This document shows, one piece after another, positions 1-6,428 of a stretch of DNA of 22,358 nt. Source of the DNA: Candidatus Woesearchaeota archaeon. Its GTDB lineage: Archaea > Nanobdellota > Nanobdellia > Woesearchaeales > SM23-78. Positions within the stretch are counted from its first letter, which is position 1; each line of letters begins with the position of its first letter. A model generated the notes under the pieces. That model did no database searches, was not told the origin of the DNA, and worked only from the letters and a program-made list of their open reading frames with translations. The position numbers and the translations under genes are program-made. The stretch is from contig JAFGBP010000080.1 of assembly GCA_016933095.1 (NCBI GenBank), positions 1-22,358 on the forward strand. Reading direction: 5' to 3'.

Positions 1-303
1 ACATTCTGGCAGATGGGAGCAGACACGGCAACGACGTACAACAACGCATTCTACATCTACAACGGAAGCGAAAGAGTAATATCAATAAACAGAACAGGAA
101 ACGTAGGGATAGGCACGACAGACCCTCAGAGGAAACTGCACATAAGCGATGTGATGAGGCTAGAGCCACGCGCAGACGCCCCGGCAGACCCTGCGTCTGG
201 AGATATATACGTGGACTCTACGCCAGACCCTGACGAGCTGTGCTTCTACGACGGCACCTCTTGGCAAGGCTTATCATCAGGTACCGACGGCAACTGTGTA
301 TAA
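1..303 (+). CDS. C-terminal end of a tail-fibre-like repeat surface protein (5' partial)
   Basis: The frame is open from the first base of the window and ends at TAA 301-303, so only the last 100 residues are visible and the start lies outside. It contains the motif GNVGIGTTDPQRKLHIS, the recurring 'NVGIGTTxPxxKL' beta-strand repeat of phage tail fibres and many large prokaryotic surface proteins, and a tail with GDIYVDS and ELCFYDGTSWQGL, also typical of such fibres. No peptidase S74 chaperone domain follows; the protein stops 50 residues after the repeat. The family usually forms fibrous trimers at a surface, so a surface adhesin or fibre is the likely role; a phage origin is possible but no other phage gene is present. 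It is the only plus-strand gene here and converges on the thiol protein at 464-2296. The downstream DNA is strongly purine-rich. Confidence 0.75.
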   Translation, partial: TFWQMGADTATTYNNAFYIYNGSERVISINRTGNVGIGTTDPQRKLHISDVMRLEPRADAPADPASGDIYVDSTPDPDELCFYDGTSWQGLSSGTDGNCV

Positions 304-400
304 GAGAAGATGATATAAGAGAAGAAAAAGAGAGAAGAAAGCGAAAGAGAAATACAGAAGAAAGATAAAGAGTCTGAAAAAGATTTTTCTAAGATCAACT
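301..400. terminator. Purine-rich (plus) / T-rich (minus) tract between convergent genes
   Basis: Between the two convergent stop codons (303 and 464) lies a tract that is nearly all A and G on the plus strand. On the minus strand it therefore reads as long T/C runs with several TTTTT stretches. Archaeal transcription ends at T-runs without needing a hairpin, so this is a plausible terminator for the minus-strand gene ending at 464. A 16-bp piece, AGAGAAGAAAGCGAAA at 331-346, recurs exactly at 3442-3457 behind the permease gene. The rest of the gap (400-463) holds a small direct repeat of CAAAGCTT and nothing else recognisable. Confidence 0.45.
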
Positions 401-463
401 ATCAATCCGAGCAATGCCTGCAGACAAAGCTTAGGCAAAGCTTGGATCGAATGCTGGACATTA

Positions 464-2296
464 TCAGCAGTTTCCAGTCGCCGTAGCCGCAGCAGCAGCC
501 TCTTCCAAGGTCTGCGAGCAAACATCTGGCGCGTCCTCGAAGGCTGCGCAGAGAGCCTCCTTGTAACCTTCAGCAGTCCTTGCACCAGAATACTGGTCTC
601 CGTCAATAAAGATCGTCGGGCTGCCCTGGACTCCAAGAGAGTCTCCTATCTTCTTGTCAGCTCTCATCAGGTCAGCGCCTTCTAATGCCTGGCAAGACTT
701 AATCTTATCAATGTCCAAGCCTAGCTTCAAAGCCACTCCTTCCCAGCACGAATCCGCGTTCTGATAATTACAATCCCTATTCATAGCCAAGGCAAAGTCG
801 AACCAGGCGCCTATTCCCATGTACTTGTTCACGCAAGCCTCCCTGATATCCTGATTAAGCTCCTGGATGCCATGCATTGAGCAGAGCTCGCTGTTAGTTC
901 CTGCAAGGCAGAAATCATCCCCTCCACCGCCGTAATTAGAGTAAACGACGTATCTTGGATGGAACTCTGCAGCGTCTCCTAAAAGGTCAAAGACAGGCTT
1001 TACCAGCTCTTCAGCCTGGTTACCGTAAGGGCAATAGCTCATGACATAGAAGTCTATCTGAGGCTTGTTGTCACCCTTCACGACGCCAATCCCAGCGTAG
1101 TGGGCTTCCCTTGCCTCCTCATTCACATAATAAGTCGAACCGACAACCTGGTCAAGAAGCTTGTACTTCCCATCGCCCACCACCTCAAAAGCAGTTACGA
1201 GGTCGGGAGATGACTTCCAAGCCTTAGTTTCCTTGACACTAGGCTCAAAGACGTAAGCAGGAATAAAGACGATGCCGTACTCCTCAACAAGAGCCTTTCC
1301 CTCTTCTGAGTTAACGTCCACAAGCCTAGGCTTTCCTCCGAGGAACAATTGCTGAGTCACCTGGACAATCCTTGTCGTGTCGCAGGACTCGCAATCCTTG
1401 TCATTTAAGATAACGTAGTCCACAGCCACAGGGTCCGAGTAAGTACAAGCCGCGTTGGCCTTCCCAGGATTTACGCAAATACCAACCTTGTCCTGCTCTG
1501 CAGTGCAATCAGCGTCTGAAGTGCATACAGGGAGGTTCTCGCACGCAGGGTGCGTCGAGAACTTGCACACCGCCCTTTGGAAGTCAGCAGACGTCCTGCC
1601 GCCGTTGTAAGCCAAGTCATTGACATAGATGGTGGGGCTTCCAGTGGCTCCCCTGGCCTGTGTCCGTTGCATCGAATCCCGAAGCAAGCCTGCTCCTTCA
1701 TCAGACTCAAGGCATGACTTAAGCGTCGCGACGTCCATGCCTGCGTTTTGGCCGCAAGACTCCCAGTTCGTATCGACGTTGGCAGGATCCTGGTTCTGGC
1801 ATACTATGAAATCCATGTAGGATTCAGGATAATGGCTCTTGGCGCATAACTGGACTATATTACCCTTCACCTCCTTCTCTCCATGAAGGGACTGGAACTC
1901 ACCAGGAGCAGTCTCACGCACGATGTATTCAAGGTGGAAGTCAATGCCATCGCCCATGCTAGCCATGACAGGCGCAAAGGCATCCACGACCTGGGTACCG
2001 TAAGGGCACTGGCTCATGACGTAGAACTCTACCTTGACCTTGTCCCCTTCAAATCCTGAAGAGGATCCTGAGCCCTTGAACAACACGATAAAGATGACGA
2101 CAAGCACCGCAATCATGATAATCGAGGATATTATCAGATAGTTCTTGCCCGAATCCATAGACTTGCTCTTCGCAGAAGATGCATCGGCCAAGCTCTCCTC
2201 ATGACGCTTCTTGGCATGATGCTCAGCGTGTTCATGCCCCGAATGGCCGTGGCCAGAAGAATTTTCATTGTGAACCATTTTCTTCGATCTTTTCAA
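464..2296 (-). CDS. Membrane-anchored thiol-disulfide protein with two GILT/DsbA-like domains
   Basis: A 610-residue protein. Residues 9-32 are His-rich (8 His), 54-73 form one membrane helix, and the rest should lie outside the cell. Domain 1 (about 86-250) starts with FYVMSQCPYG (C97) and has the thioredoxin-fold cis-proline loop GSPTIYVN (P221). A central thioredoxin-like unit (290-400) has a CESC motif (C302, C305). Domain 3 (about 413-590) repeats domain 1 with MSYCPYG (C422) and GSPTIFID (P560). Both outer domains match the order of eukaryotic GILT thiol reductases: active Cys, then HGxxE...Nx4C (H138-C151) or CxxHGxxE...C (C472-C488), then paired Cys, then cis-Pro. The second active-site Cys is Gly in both. 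The TTG start is chosen because GGAGGTG lies 7 nt before it (2304-2310); the ATG at codon 7 is too far away. Likely role: disulfide formation, reduction or isomerisation in exported proteins; direction unknown. Confidence 0.8.
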   Translation of the reverse strand: MKRSKKMVHNENSSGHGHSGHEHAEHHAKKRHEESLADASSAKSKSMDSGKNYLIISSIIMIAVLVVIFIVLFKGSGSSSGFEGDKVKVEFYVMSQCPYGTQVVDAFAPVMASMGDGIDFHLEYIVRETAPGEFQSLHGEKEVKGNIVQLCAKSHYPESYMDFIVCQNQDPANVDTNWESCGQNAGMDVATLKSCLESDEGAGLLRDSMQRTQARGATGSPTIYVNDLAYNGGRTSADFQRAVCKFSTHPACENLPVCTSDADCTAEQDKVGICVNPGKANAACTYSDPVAVDYVILNDKDCESCDTTRIVQVTQQLFLGGKPRLVDVNSEEGKALVEEYGIVFIPAYVFEPSVKETKAWKSSPDLVTAFEVVGDGKYKLLDQVVGSTYYVNEEAREAHYAGIGVVKGDNKPQIDFYVMSYCPYGNQAEELVKPVFDLLGDAAEFHPRYVVYSNYGGGGDDFCLAGTNSELCSMHGIQELNQDIREACVNKYMGIGAWFDFALAMNRDCNYQNADSCWEGVALKLGLDIDKIKSCQALEGADLMRADKKIGDSLGVQGSPTIFIDGDQYSGARTAEGYKEALCAAFEDAPDVCSQTLEEAAAAATATGNC

Positions 2297-2542
2297 AAGA
2301 CAACACCTCCGTCAATCACACGCATCATTAAACCCACGAAACATCAAAGCATCCAAGCATCAAAACATCAAAAAAATATCAGACGAGGGAAACAAGCAAC
2401 AGCCGGCACATTCTGCACATCCCACATATCTCATGTGAAACATCATATGAATAATAAATAACATCTGTGAGCCATCGCTAATATCAAACCGCGACTATCA
2501 AACCCCCGTCAAGAAGGATTGTCCTGAAGCATTTAAAAAGTT
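2297..2542. other. Gene-free spacer upstream of the thiol-disulfide gene
   Basis: No credible gene is seen in this part of the long spacer. It holds the ribosome site above, and a run of short A-rich repeats of CATCAAA/CATCCAA at about 2342-2373. It also has AT-rich patches that could act as a promoter on the minus strand (around 2372-2381 and 2440-2462), though none is clearly TATA-like at the right distance. ATTTAAAAAG at 2531-2540 is TATA-like on either strand and lies just outside the left end of the AT-rich island. Confidence 0.4.
2304..2310 (-). promoter_or_regulatory. Ribosome binding site fixing a TTG start
   Basis: On the minus strand the sequence is GGAGGTG, a full match to the expected archaeal anti-Shine-Dalgarno end of 16S rRNA. 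It lies 7 nt before the TTG codon at 2294-2296. This is the best argument for the rare TTG start of the 610-residue thiol protein. Confidence 0.7.
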
Positions 2543-2556
2543 TGTCTATTTCCAGT
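2543..2556 (+). repeat. Left 14-bp direct repeat of the AT-rich island
   Basis: TGTCTATTTCCAGT, identical to the copy at 3405-3418. The bases on either side differ (T and A here, A and C there), so the match is exactly 14 bp. It would be the target-site duplication, or an attachment site, if the island is an insertion. Confidence 0.65.
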
Positions 2557-2584
2557 ACCGTTCAATTGAGGGATGTTCATTCTC

Positions 2585-2604
2585 GGCTGGGGGTTACCTC
2601 AGCC
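2585..2604 (+). other. GC-rich hairpin at the left end of the island
   Basis: GGCTGGGG pairs with CCTCAGCC (8 bp with one G-T pair) around a GTTA loop. Its first five bases are the GGCTG block shared, inverted, with the right end. It could be a subterminal binding site or part of a small RNA; function unknown. Confidence 0.4.
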
Positions 2605-2791
2605 TCGCCCATCTCTGAAGAAAAAACTTCTTTAAATCGCAATGTTAAGAAAAATATTTCCCCTTTCTCCGTCGCTGTTTTAACTTTTATCGTCGGAGAT
2701 AAATCTCCAATTCTGATTTTGATATCTTCGCTTAACGCTCCAATGCGAAATTAAAATTGTCGCATAACATCGCTGATTAAACGAAATTTTT

Positions 2792-2812
2792 GAAAAATAA
2801 AATAATAAAAAC
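2792..2812 (-). terminator. T-rich terminator after the small membrane-protein gene
   Basis: On the minus strand, starting 8 nt after the TAA of the 100-residue gene, the DNA reads as TTTTT-ATTATTTTA-TTTTT. T-runs like these are enough to stop archaeal RNA polymerase. No stable stem accompanies them. Confidence 0.45.
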
Positions 2813-2819
2813 GAAAGAT

Positions 2820-3122
2820 TTATTCTGTTATAATTTGTGCAGGTTGTATTTCGTAAGCTTGCACACTTGGTCTTCCTTGTTCATCGAGTTTCAATAAATA
2901 TGATTTTTCACCATATTTTAACAATGTTTCATTTGTTCCATTTCCATCTATATCTTTCAACTCGATTTCCAATTGAGATGGTCTTACATATCCTTGTTCT
3001 ATTTTTTTGTCTGTCGGAATTCTATTAAATGGCTGTTCGCCAGACAAATATGTAAATACACTATATATTCCAAACACTAGCAATCCTGTTGCTACTCCTC
3101 CAATAAATGATTGTTCCCTCAT
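2820..3122 (-). CDS. Small membrane-anchored protein of unknown function, cargo of the AT-rich island
   Basis: A 100-residue protein that I do not recognise. Residues 7-27 are one hydrophobic helix after a short start (MREQS), so it is probably anchored with its C-terminus outside. The outer part has a DIDGNGTNE stretch (57-65), the acidic loop pattern of calcium-binding EF-hand-like or FG-GAP-like beta repeats, followed by LLKYGEKSYLLKLDEQG. The gene is much more AT-rich than its neighbours, which fits foreign origin. It has its own promoter: a TATA box at 3147-3155 placed so that the transcript would start at or 1-4 nt before the ATG, giving a leaderless mRNA; no ribosome site is visible. 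It is the only clear complete gene between the 14-bp direct repeats. Confidence 0.65.
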   Translation of the reverse strand: MREQSFIGGVATGLLVFGIYSVFTYLSGEQPFNRIPTDKKIEQGYVRPSQLEIELKDIDGNGTNETLLKYGEKSYLLKLDEQGRPSVQAYEIQPAQIITE

Positions 3123-3146
3123 TGTAAAATTTGGAAAACATTCTAC

Positions 3147-3155
3147 TTTATAAAT
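3147..3155 (-). promoter_or_regulatory. TATA box of the small island gene
   Basis: On the minus strand ATTTATAAA, preceded by a purine-rich AAGAAAG that may serve as the TFB element. Its centre is 29 nt before the ATG at 3122, as expected for a leaderless archaeal promoter. Confidence 0.65.
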
Positions 3156-3234
3156 CTTTCTTGAAAGTTAATAACTTATTTTTCAAAAACTATGATATCA
3201 AAGAATTTTCGAAAGTGGAAATACTCTTCGGAAT

Positions 3235-3253
3235 TTTTTTGCTTCGCAAAAAA
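3235..3253 (-). terminator. Hairpin with A/T stem
   Basis: TTTTTTGC pairs with GCAAAAAA (8 bp, 3-nt loop). Read on the minus strand it begins 10 nt after the TAA at 3264-3266, so it is placed as a terminator for whatever is transcribed through the right end of the island, shielding the promoter of the small gene at 3147-3155. Confidence 0.4.
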
Positions 3254-3263
3254 CCACTTGTAG

Positions 3264-3407
3264 TTATTCCTCGTCCTCGCTGTTGGCTCGGATTTCTTCA
3301 CAGCGCGCGATGTTAACCAGGAATATAACTGCTCGTTTCACGGTCCGTTTTAAAAACAGCCTTATCTGAACATCCGCTTCTTCACACCCACCGGGTGAAC
3401 GGCATGT
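3264..3407 (-). pseudogene. Open 47-codon remnant at the right end of the island
   Basis: A minus-strand frame runs open from the inner edge of the right direct repeat (preceded by TAG at 3408-3410) to TAA at 3264-3266. It ends with VNIARCEEIRANSEDEE, followed 10 nt later by a terminator-like hairpin. Only a GTG (3339-3341, 25 codons) is available as a start inside. The charged end and the hairpin look like the end of a real gene that lost its 5' part, perhaps when the island formed. A frame of this length can also stay open by chance, so confidence is low and no function is suggested. Confidence 0.25.
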
Positions 3408-3418
3408 CTATTTCCAGT
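3405..3418 (+). repeat. Right 14-bp direct repeat of the AT-rich island
   Basis: Second exact copy of TGTCTATTTCCAGT, 862 bp to the right of the first. The reverse-oriented TGAACGG block lies 2 nt inside it. Confidence 0.65.
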
Positions 3419-3458
3419 CTAGGGCCTGGTCAGGAGAAAGAAGAGAAGAAAGCGAAAA

Positions 3459-3480
3459 GAAATGAGCAGACACTCATTTC
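3459..3480 (-). terminator. Hairpin terminator at the end of the ABC permease gene
   Basis: GAAATGAG pairs with CTCATTTC over 8 bp with a 6-nt loop. On the minus strand the stem spans the TGA stop (3474-3476) and is followed by TTTTCGCTTTCTTCTC, a T-rich run. The downstream tract shares 16 bp with the tract at 331-346 behind the thiol gene. Confidence 0.5.
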
Positions 3481-5207
3481 CTTCGCTTCGAAAGATAATA
3501 CGCCTTGAAGGGGTTGAACTTGAAGCCGCCAGGCTTCCTAGAGAACCCGAACACGAAAAACAACAGGCCGAAGATGCCGAAGGATATCAAAAGCAGAAAT
3601 CCAAGCATCCTCACAAGCTCCATGAAAGGCGTTCCGAAAAGCAGGGATTGGCGCAGAAGCTCAGAGAATATGATGAAAGGATTGTACTTGATAATGTTCG
3701 AAAGCTCAGGCGCAAAGCTCTCCAACGGAACCACGAGGTTCGAGACGAAGAGGAACATAGCACCAATGACCAAAGACGCCATGACGGCCCCCTCCTGGGA
3801 TGAGAAGATAGACCCTATTATTAGGCCAAGAACCGTAAAGAAAGTAATGGATACAAGAAGCGCCACAAGCACAGAGAACAAGTTGGAAAACAGGCTGAAC
3901 TTCAGGGAAGTATATGAGAACAGCAGGATTATCAAGGATTGGGCCATCACTATGAGGAGCACTGTCACGAAGTGGGCCAAGGTGAAGGCGTTCTTATGGA
4001 TGGGAGTCGCAAAGTTCCTGAACAGCGCCCTCGAGTTCTTCTCAAAGATCACGAGCGTGCTTGATATCATGAGGGACGCAAACATCATCATGAGGACAAG
4101 TAGGAAGGGAAAAGCAAACTGGAAAGTGGAAGACTCTGCAATGAGAGGCTCGATCCTAGTATCTATCGGGCTCACAATCGTCTCGGCCTTTGTTATGTCA
4201 ATGGCCTCCAGGGAAGTCCTAGTCGACTTGGCCTCGGCGACAAGCGAATTAGTATAGGATTGCAAGGCTGAAAGCATCTTGTTCATGGAATCAAGCTTGT
4301 TATCCACGAGTTCAGATATCTGCCTGTTCCTCTCGATGGAAGTGAAGAAATCAGACAGGTCTTCTTCCAGGTTTGAGAAGTCCTCGATCAACTCCAATAA
4401 GTTGTAATACGTCTTGTTCTCCATCTCAAAGAGCGAGGCGTTAATGTCATGAAGCTCTGCCCAAAGCTCATCAGACTCATTCTCATCCAGGGGACCATCT
4501 AGGTCATCCAGGGTCTCTTCTGCAAAGGCATAAAGCTCATCTGCCTTCTGGAAATACTCTTCCATAGAGGTGTTGGCGTTCTCAATATCCTTTTCAAAAG
4601 ATGCAAGGAGAAGGTCCTTGGACTCAAAATCCATGTTCTCAATCTCGAGCTTGATGGCAGCGATCTCGTTCGAGAGGTTCTTCTTGTGATCCGATATCTG
4701 AGAGACAGACCTTTCGTGGTCCCGCAAATCCTCTATCGCCGCATCAATCCTAGAAAGCAATACGTTCGTGAGCGACTGGCTGACTTCATTTGACTCGACG
4801 TCGATTATCTCAGAGACCGAATCAATCACCTTGTAGACAAGGTTTATCCTCGAATAGTCCACAATGAACCTAAGCTCGGTCGACTTAGCATTCTTGACCT
4901 CGAAGTTCTCAGGGAATATGATGCAGGTCTGGATCATTCCCTTCTTGATCTTATCAATGCAGGCAGACTCATTCGTGAACGGATACACGACGAACTCGTT
5001 GTCCTCCAAGGCCTTGACAAAGCCCTGAGTCATGTCATTGGGGTTTGGCGCATAGTACCCCACGCTCAAGTCGTAGGTACTCTTCCCGCTGAAGAAGAGG
5101 CTGACAATCAGTATTATCACGACAGGCCCTGCCAGGAGGATGAATGCAGAAGACTTGCTTCTCATGAGAAGCATGAAGTTCTTCTTGATGATGCTTAGGA
5201 ATTTCAT
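3474..5207 (-). CDS. ABC-2 type transporter permease with a large coiled-coil ectodomain
   Basis: A 577-residue membrane subunit of an exporter. One helix at about 20-40 is followed by a long outer domain (41-362) and five helices at roughly 363-388, 410-432, 441-465, 471-493 and 534-555, the ABC-2/YhgE-like layout. The first part of the ectodomain (45-130) looks like the usual alpha/beta fold of this family. Residues about 140-335 are almost all charged heptad-like helix, predicted coiled coil, and longer than usual. The C-terminus is basic (LSKRRK). The start at 5205-5207 follows AGAGGTAATGCA, with GAGGT 7 nt ahead. It pairs with the ATPase just upstream (95-nt gap), with which it should form a two-gene exporter. 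Substrate is not readable; lipid-linked or peptide export and antibiotic resistance are all known for the family. Confidence 0.85.
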   Translation of the reverse strand: MKFLSIIKKNFMLLMRSKSSAFILLAGPVVIILIVSLFFSGKSTYDLSVGYYAPNPNDMTQGFVKALEDNEFVVYPFTNESACIDKIKKGMIQTCIIFPENFEVKNAKSTELRFIVDYSRINLVYKVIDSVSEIIDVESNEVSQSLTNVLLSRIDAAIEDLRDHERSVSQISDHKKNLSNEIAAIKLEIENMDFESKDLLLASFEKDIENANTSMEEYFQKADELYAFAEETLDDLDGPLDENESDELWAELHDINASLFEMENKTYYNLLELIEDFSNLEEDLSDFFTSIERNRQISELVDNKLDSMNKMLSALQSYTNSLVAEAKSTRTSLEAIDITKAETIVSPIDTRIEPLIAESSTFQFAFPFLLVLMMMFASLMISSTLVIFEKNSRALFRNFATPIHKNAFTLAHFVTVLLIVMAQSLIILLFSYTSLKFSLFSNLFSVLVALLVSITFFTVLGLIIGSIFSSQEGAVMASLVIGAMFLFVSNLVVPLESFAPELSNIIKYNPFIIFSELLRQSLLFGTPFMELVRMLGFLLLISFGIFGLLFFVFGFSRKPGGFKFNPFKAYYLSKRRK

Positions 5208-5302
5208 TGCATTACCTCTTCTAGGGAATTGTCTCTTTTGCTTCTTTTTTCGCTTTTTTCATGTTACCAAACCATATTTACGTATTTTTCCAACATATTT
5301 TC
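5208..5302 (-). other. Spacer between ABC ATPase and permease with a 13-codon mini-frame
   Basis: On the minus strand the 95-nt gap has an AT-rich stretch (GTAAATATGG) and then a small frame MKKAKKEAKETIP ending in TAG, directly before the GAGGT ribosome site of the permease. A short leader peptide is conceivable, but its A-rich codons could equally be chance. A weak internal promoter cannot be excluded. Confidence 0.25.
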
Positions 5303-6358
5303 CTATCCGCGATGATGTATTGGATGATTAGGATGCACTTGATGGTGAGGCGTGGCATGCTCGCTTCTCTCATGAACCTGCGTGATCTTCAGGAACAAGT
5401 CATCAAGGCCTGGCTTGGCAACGTTGATGTCAATAAGCTCCTCGTCGAGCTTCTCCATGATGTGAAGAATCTCGTGAAGCACGTTCTTAGTGTTCCTCGA
5501 AGTGACTATCAATCCGGAAGAAGATATCTTCATGGCAGTCACGTCCTTGCACTTCTTGCGAAGAGCATCAAGTATGTTGTGGTAATGACCAGGATAAGAC
5601 TGGATCTCGATCTCCTGGGAATCTGCATACTTGGCCTTCAGGCGCGAAGGAGTATCGACGTCAACCAACTGACCCTCTTTAATAATCGCTATCCGAGAGC
5701 AGAAAGCCTCCACTTCAGCGAGGTGGTGGCTTGCAAGTATTATCGTGGTGCCCCTCTTGTTGATCTTGCGCACCAAGCTCCAGATGTGGTTTCGAAGAGC
5801 AGGGTCAAGGTCAGACGTCGGCTCGTCCAGGAAAAGGATGGCAGGATCATGTATCATGGCGCACGCAATGTCAAGGCGCCTCTGCATGCCACCCGACAGC
5901 TTGCCGGCGAGGCTTGACTCAGCCTTCTTCAAGTCCATCAAGGTAAGCAAGATGTTGATATTAGTCTCCAACTCCTTTTGGCCCAATCCATACAAAGCCC
6001 CGAAGTAAAGCATGTTCTCCCTTACCTGAAGGTTATCATAAAAAGAAGGGGTCTGGCTCGCGAACCCGAACATGTTCTTGGCAAAAGAGCTCTCATCATA
6101 AACTGACACGAAAGGGTCTCGCCTCACCTTCTTGCCCTCATCCAGAAGTCCAAAATGGCGAAACTTTACATCGCCAGACTCTGGCTTGTGAAATCCTATT
6201 ATCGTCTTCAAAAGAGTAGTCTTGCCGCTCCCGCTGGCTCCTATGACCCCCAGAATCTCTCCCTCCTCAACGTTCAAGGAGATGCTCTTGAGAATGGCCT
6301 TTTTTCCAAAGCTCTTGCTAAGGTTCTCTATCTTAAGAATCTCACCCACCATGTTCAT
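5303..6358 (-). CDS. ABC transporter ATP-binding protein (ABC-2 exporter class)
   Basis: A 351-residue nucleotide-binding subunit with all key motifs: Walker A GASGSGKTT (40-48), Q-loop Q102, signature LSGGMQ (154-159), Walker B ILFLDEP (174-180) and H-loop H211. It binds and hydrolyses ATP on the inner face of the membrane to drive the permease encoded next (3474-5207). The region after residue 240 is the accessory domain common in drug/lipid exporters of the CcmA/DrrA type. The last 23 residues are unusually His-rich (8 His), a possible metal-binding tail. The first ATG is at 6358. A second ATG at 6352 fits the TATA box at 6375-6383 better and would give a leaderless mRNA, so the protein may start two residues later. 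The gene has its own promoter. Confidence 0.92.
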   Translation of the reverse strand: MNMVGEILKIENLSKSFGKKAILKSISLNVEEGEILGVIGASGSGKTTLLKTIIGFHKPESGDVKFRHFGLLDEGKKVRRDPFVSVYDESSFAKNMFGFASQTPSFYDNLQVRENMLYFGALYGLGQKELETNINILLTLMDLKKAESSLAGKLSGGMQRRLDIACAMIHDPAILFLDEPTSDLDPALRNHIWSLVRKINKRGTTIILASHHLAEVEAFCSRIAIIKEGQLVDVDTPSRLKAKYADSQEIEIQSYPGHYHNILDALRKKCKDVTAMKISSSGLIVTSRNTKNVLHEILHIMEKLDEELIDINVAKPGLDDLFLKITQVHERSEHATPHHQVHPNHPIHHRG

Positions 6359-6374
6359 CCTTTTAAATTGTTAA

Positions 6375-6383
6375 TATATAAAT
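6375..6383 (-). promoter_or_regulatory. TATA box of the ABC exporter genes
   Basis: On the minus strand ATTTATATA, preceded by AGCAAA. Its centre lies 21 nt from the first ATG (6358) and 27 nt from the second (6352). It sits in the gap after the pilin-like operon and gives the ABC pair its own transcription start. Confidence 0.6.
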
Positions 6384-6398
6384 TTTGCTATCGCCCGG

Positions 6399-6420
6399 AG
6401 GCGCTCTTTAGACAGAGCCT
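6399..6420 (-). terminator. Possible hairpin after the pilin-like gene cluster
   Basis: GCTCT pairs with AGAGC and the stem extends past a bulged base on the outside. It lies 9 nt after the TGA at 6429-6431, between that gene and the ABC promoter. It has no T-run behind it, so it is a weak candidate. Confidence 0.25.
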
Positions 6421-6428
6421 GTCGCGAA

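Larger units (their letters stand above)
2543..3418. mobile_element. Candidate non-autonomous mobile element: AT-rich island with 14-bp direct repeats and inverted ends
   Basis: The segment begins and ends with the identical 14-mer TGTCTATTTCCAGT (2543-2556 and 3405-3418). Just inside, the two ends are inverted copies in part: CCGTTCA at 2558-2564 faces TGAACGG at 3396-3402. GGATGTTCA-N5-GGCTG at 2571-2589 faces its reverse complement at 3357-3375, with the same 5-nt gap. The interior is visibly AT-richer than the genes on both sides and holds one small gene (2820-3122). There is no transposase, recombinase or integrase frame, so it would need to be moved by an enzyme encoded elsewhere. The right inverted end has about 13 extra bases between its two blocks, so the match is imperfect. 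An old rearrangement or an integrated plasmid fragment are alternatives. Confidence 0.5.
3123..3473. other. Right part of the island and spacer to the permease gene
   Basis: No annotated gene. It contains the promoter of the small gene (3147-3155), a hairpin (3235-3253), and an open minus-strand frame 3264-3407 described separately. The inverted right end and direct repeat of the island (3357-3418) follow. After 3419 comes a purine-rich stretch (3430-3462) leading into the hairpin at the end of the permease gene. Confidence 0.4.

Noticed and set aside
97..160. Riboswitch or RNA element in the first 300 bases
   Set aside because: The region is an uninterrupted coding frame with protein-level repeat motifs, which explains the sequence.
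1..303. Prophage edge
   Set aside because: The tail-fibre-like repeat is also common in cellular surface proteins and no capsid, terminase, portal or integrase gene is present in the window.
2557..2640. tRNA, SRP RNA or RNase P RNA in the GC-rich left end of the island
   Set aside because: One hairpin is present, but there is no cloverleaf, no TPsiC-like arm and none of the conserved SRP or RNase P core sequences that I could recognise.
2542..2754. 70-codon plus-strand frame in the left end of the island
   Set aside because: Its start overlaps the direct repeat, it has no ribosome site, the product shows no domain, and it spans the hairpin and inverted-end blocks. It is more likely non-coding.
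2543..3418. Insertion sequence with its own transposase
   Set aside because: No frame in the interior is long enough or has a DDE, HUH, serine or tyrosine recombinase pattern. Only a non-autonomous element can be argued.
3505..4257. Long open frame on the plus strand (250 codons) opposite the permease gene
   Set aside because: It lies fully antisense to a well-supported ABC permease, has no family pattern, and its low-complexity, Arg/Ser/Met-rich product is typical of a shadow frame. The same holds for long antisense frames at 5261-5917, 20785-21417 and 8783-9271.
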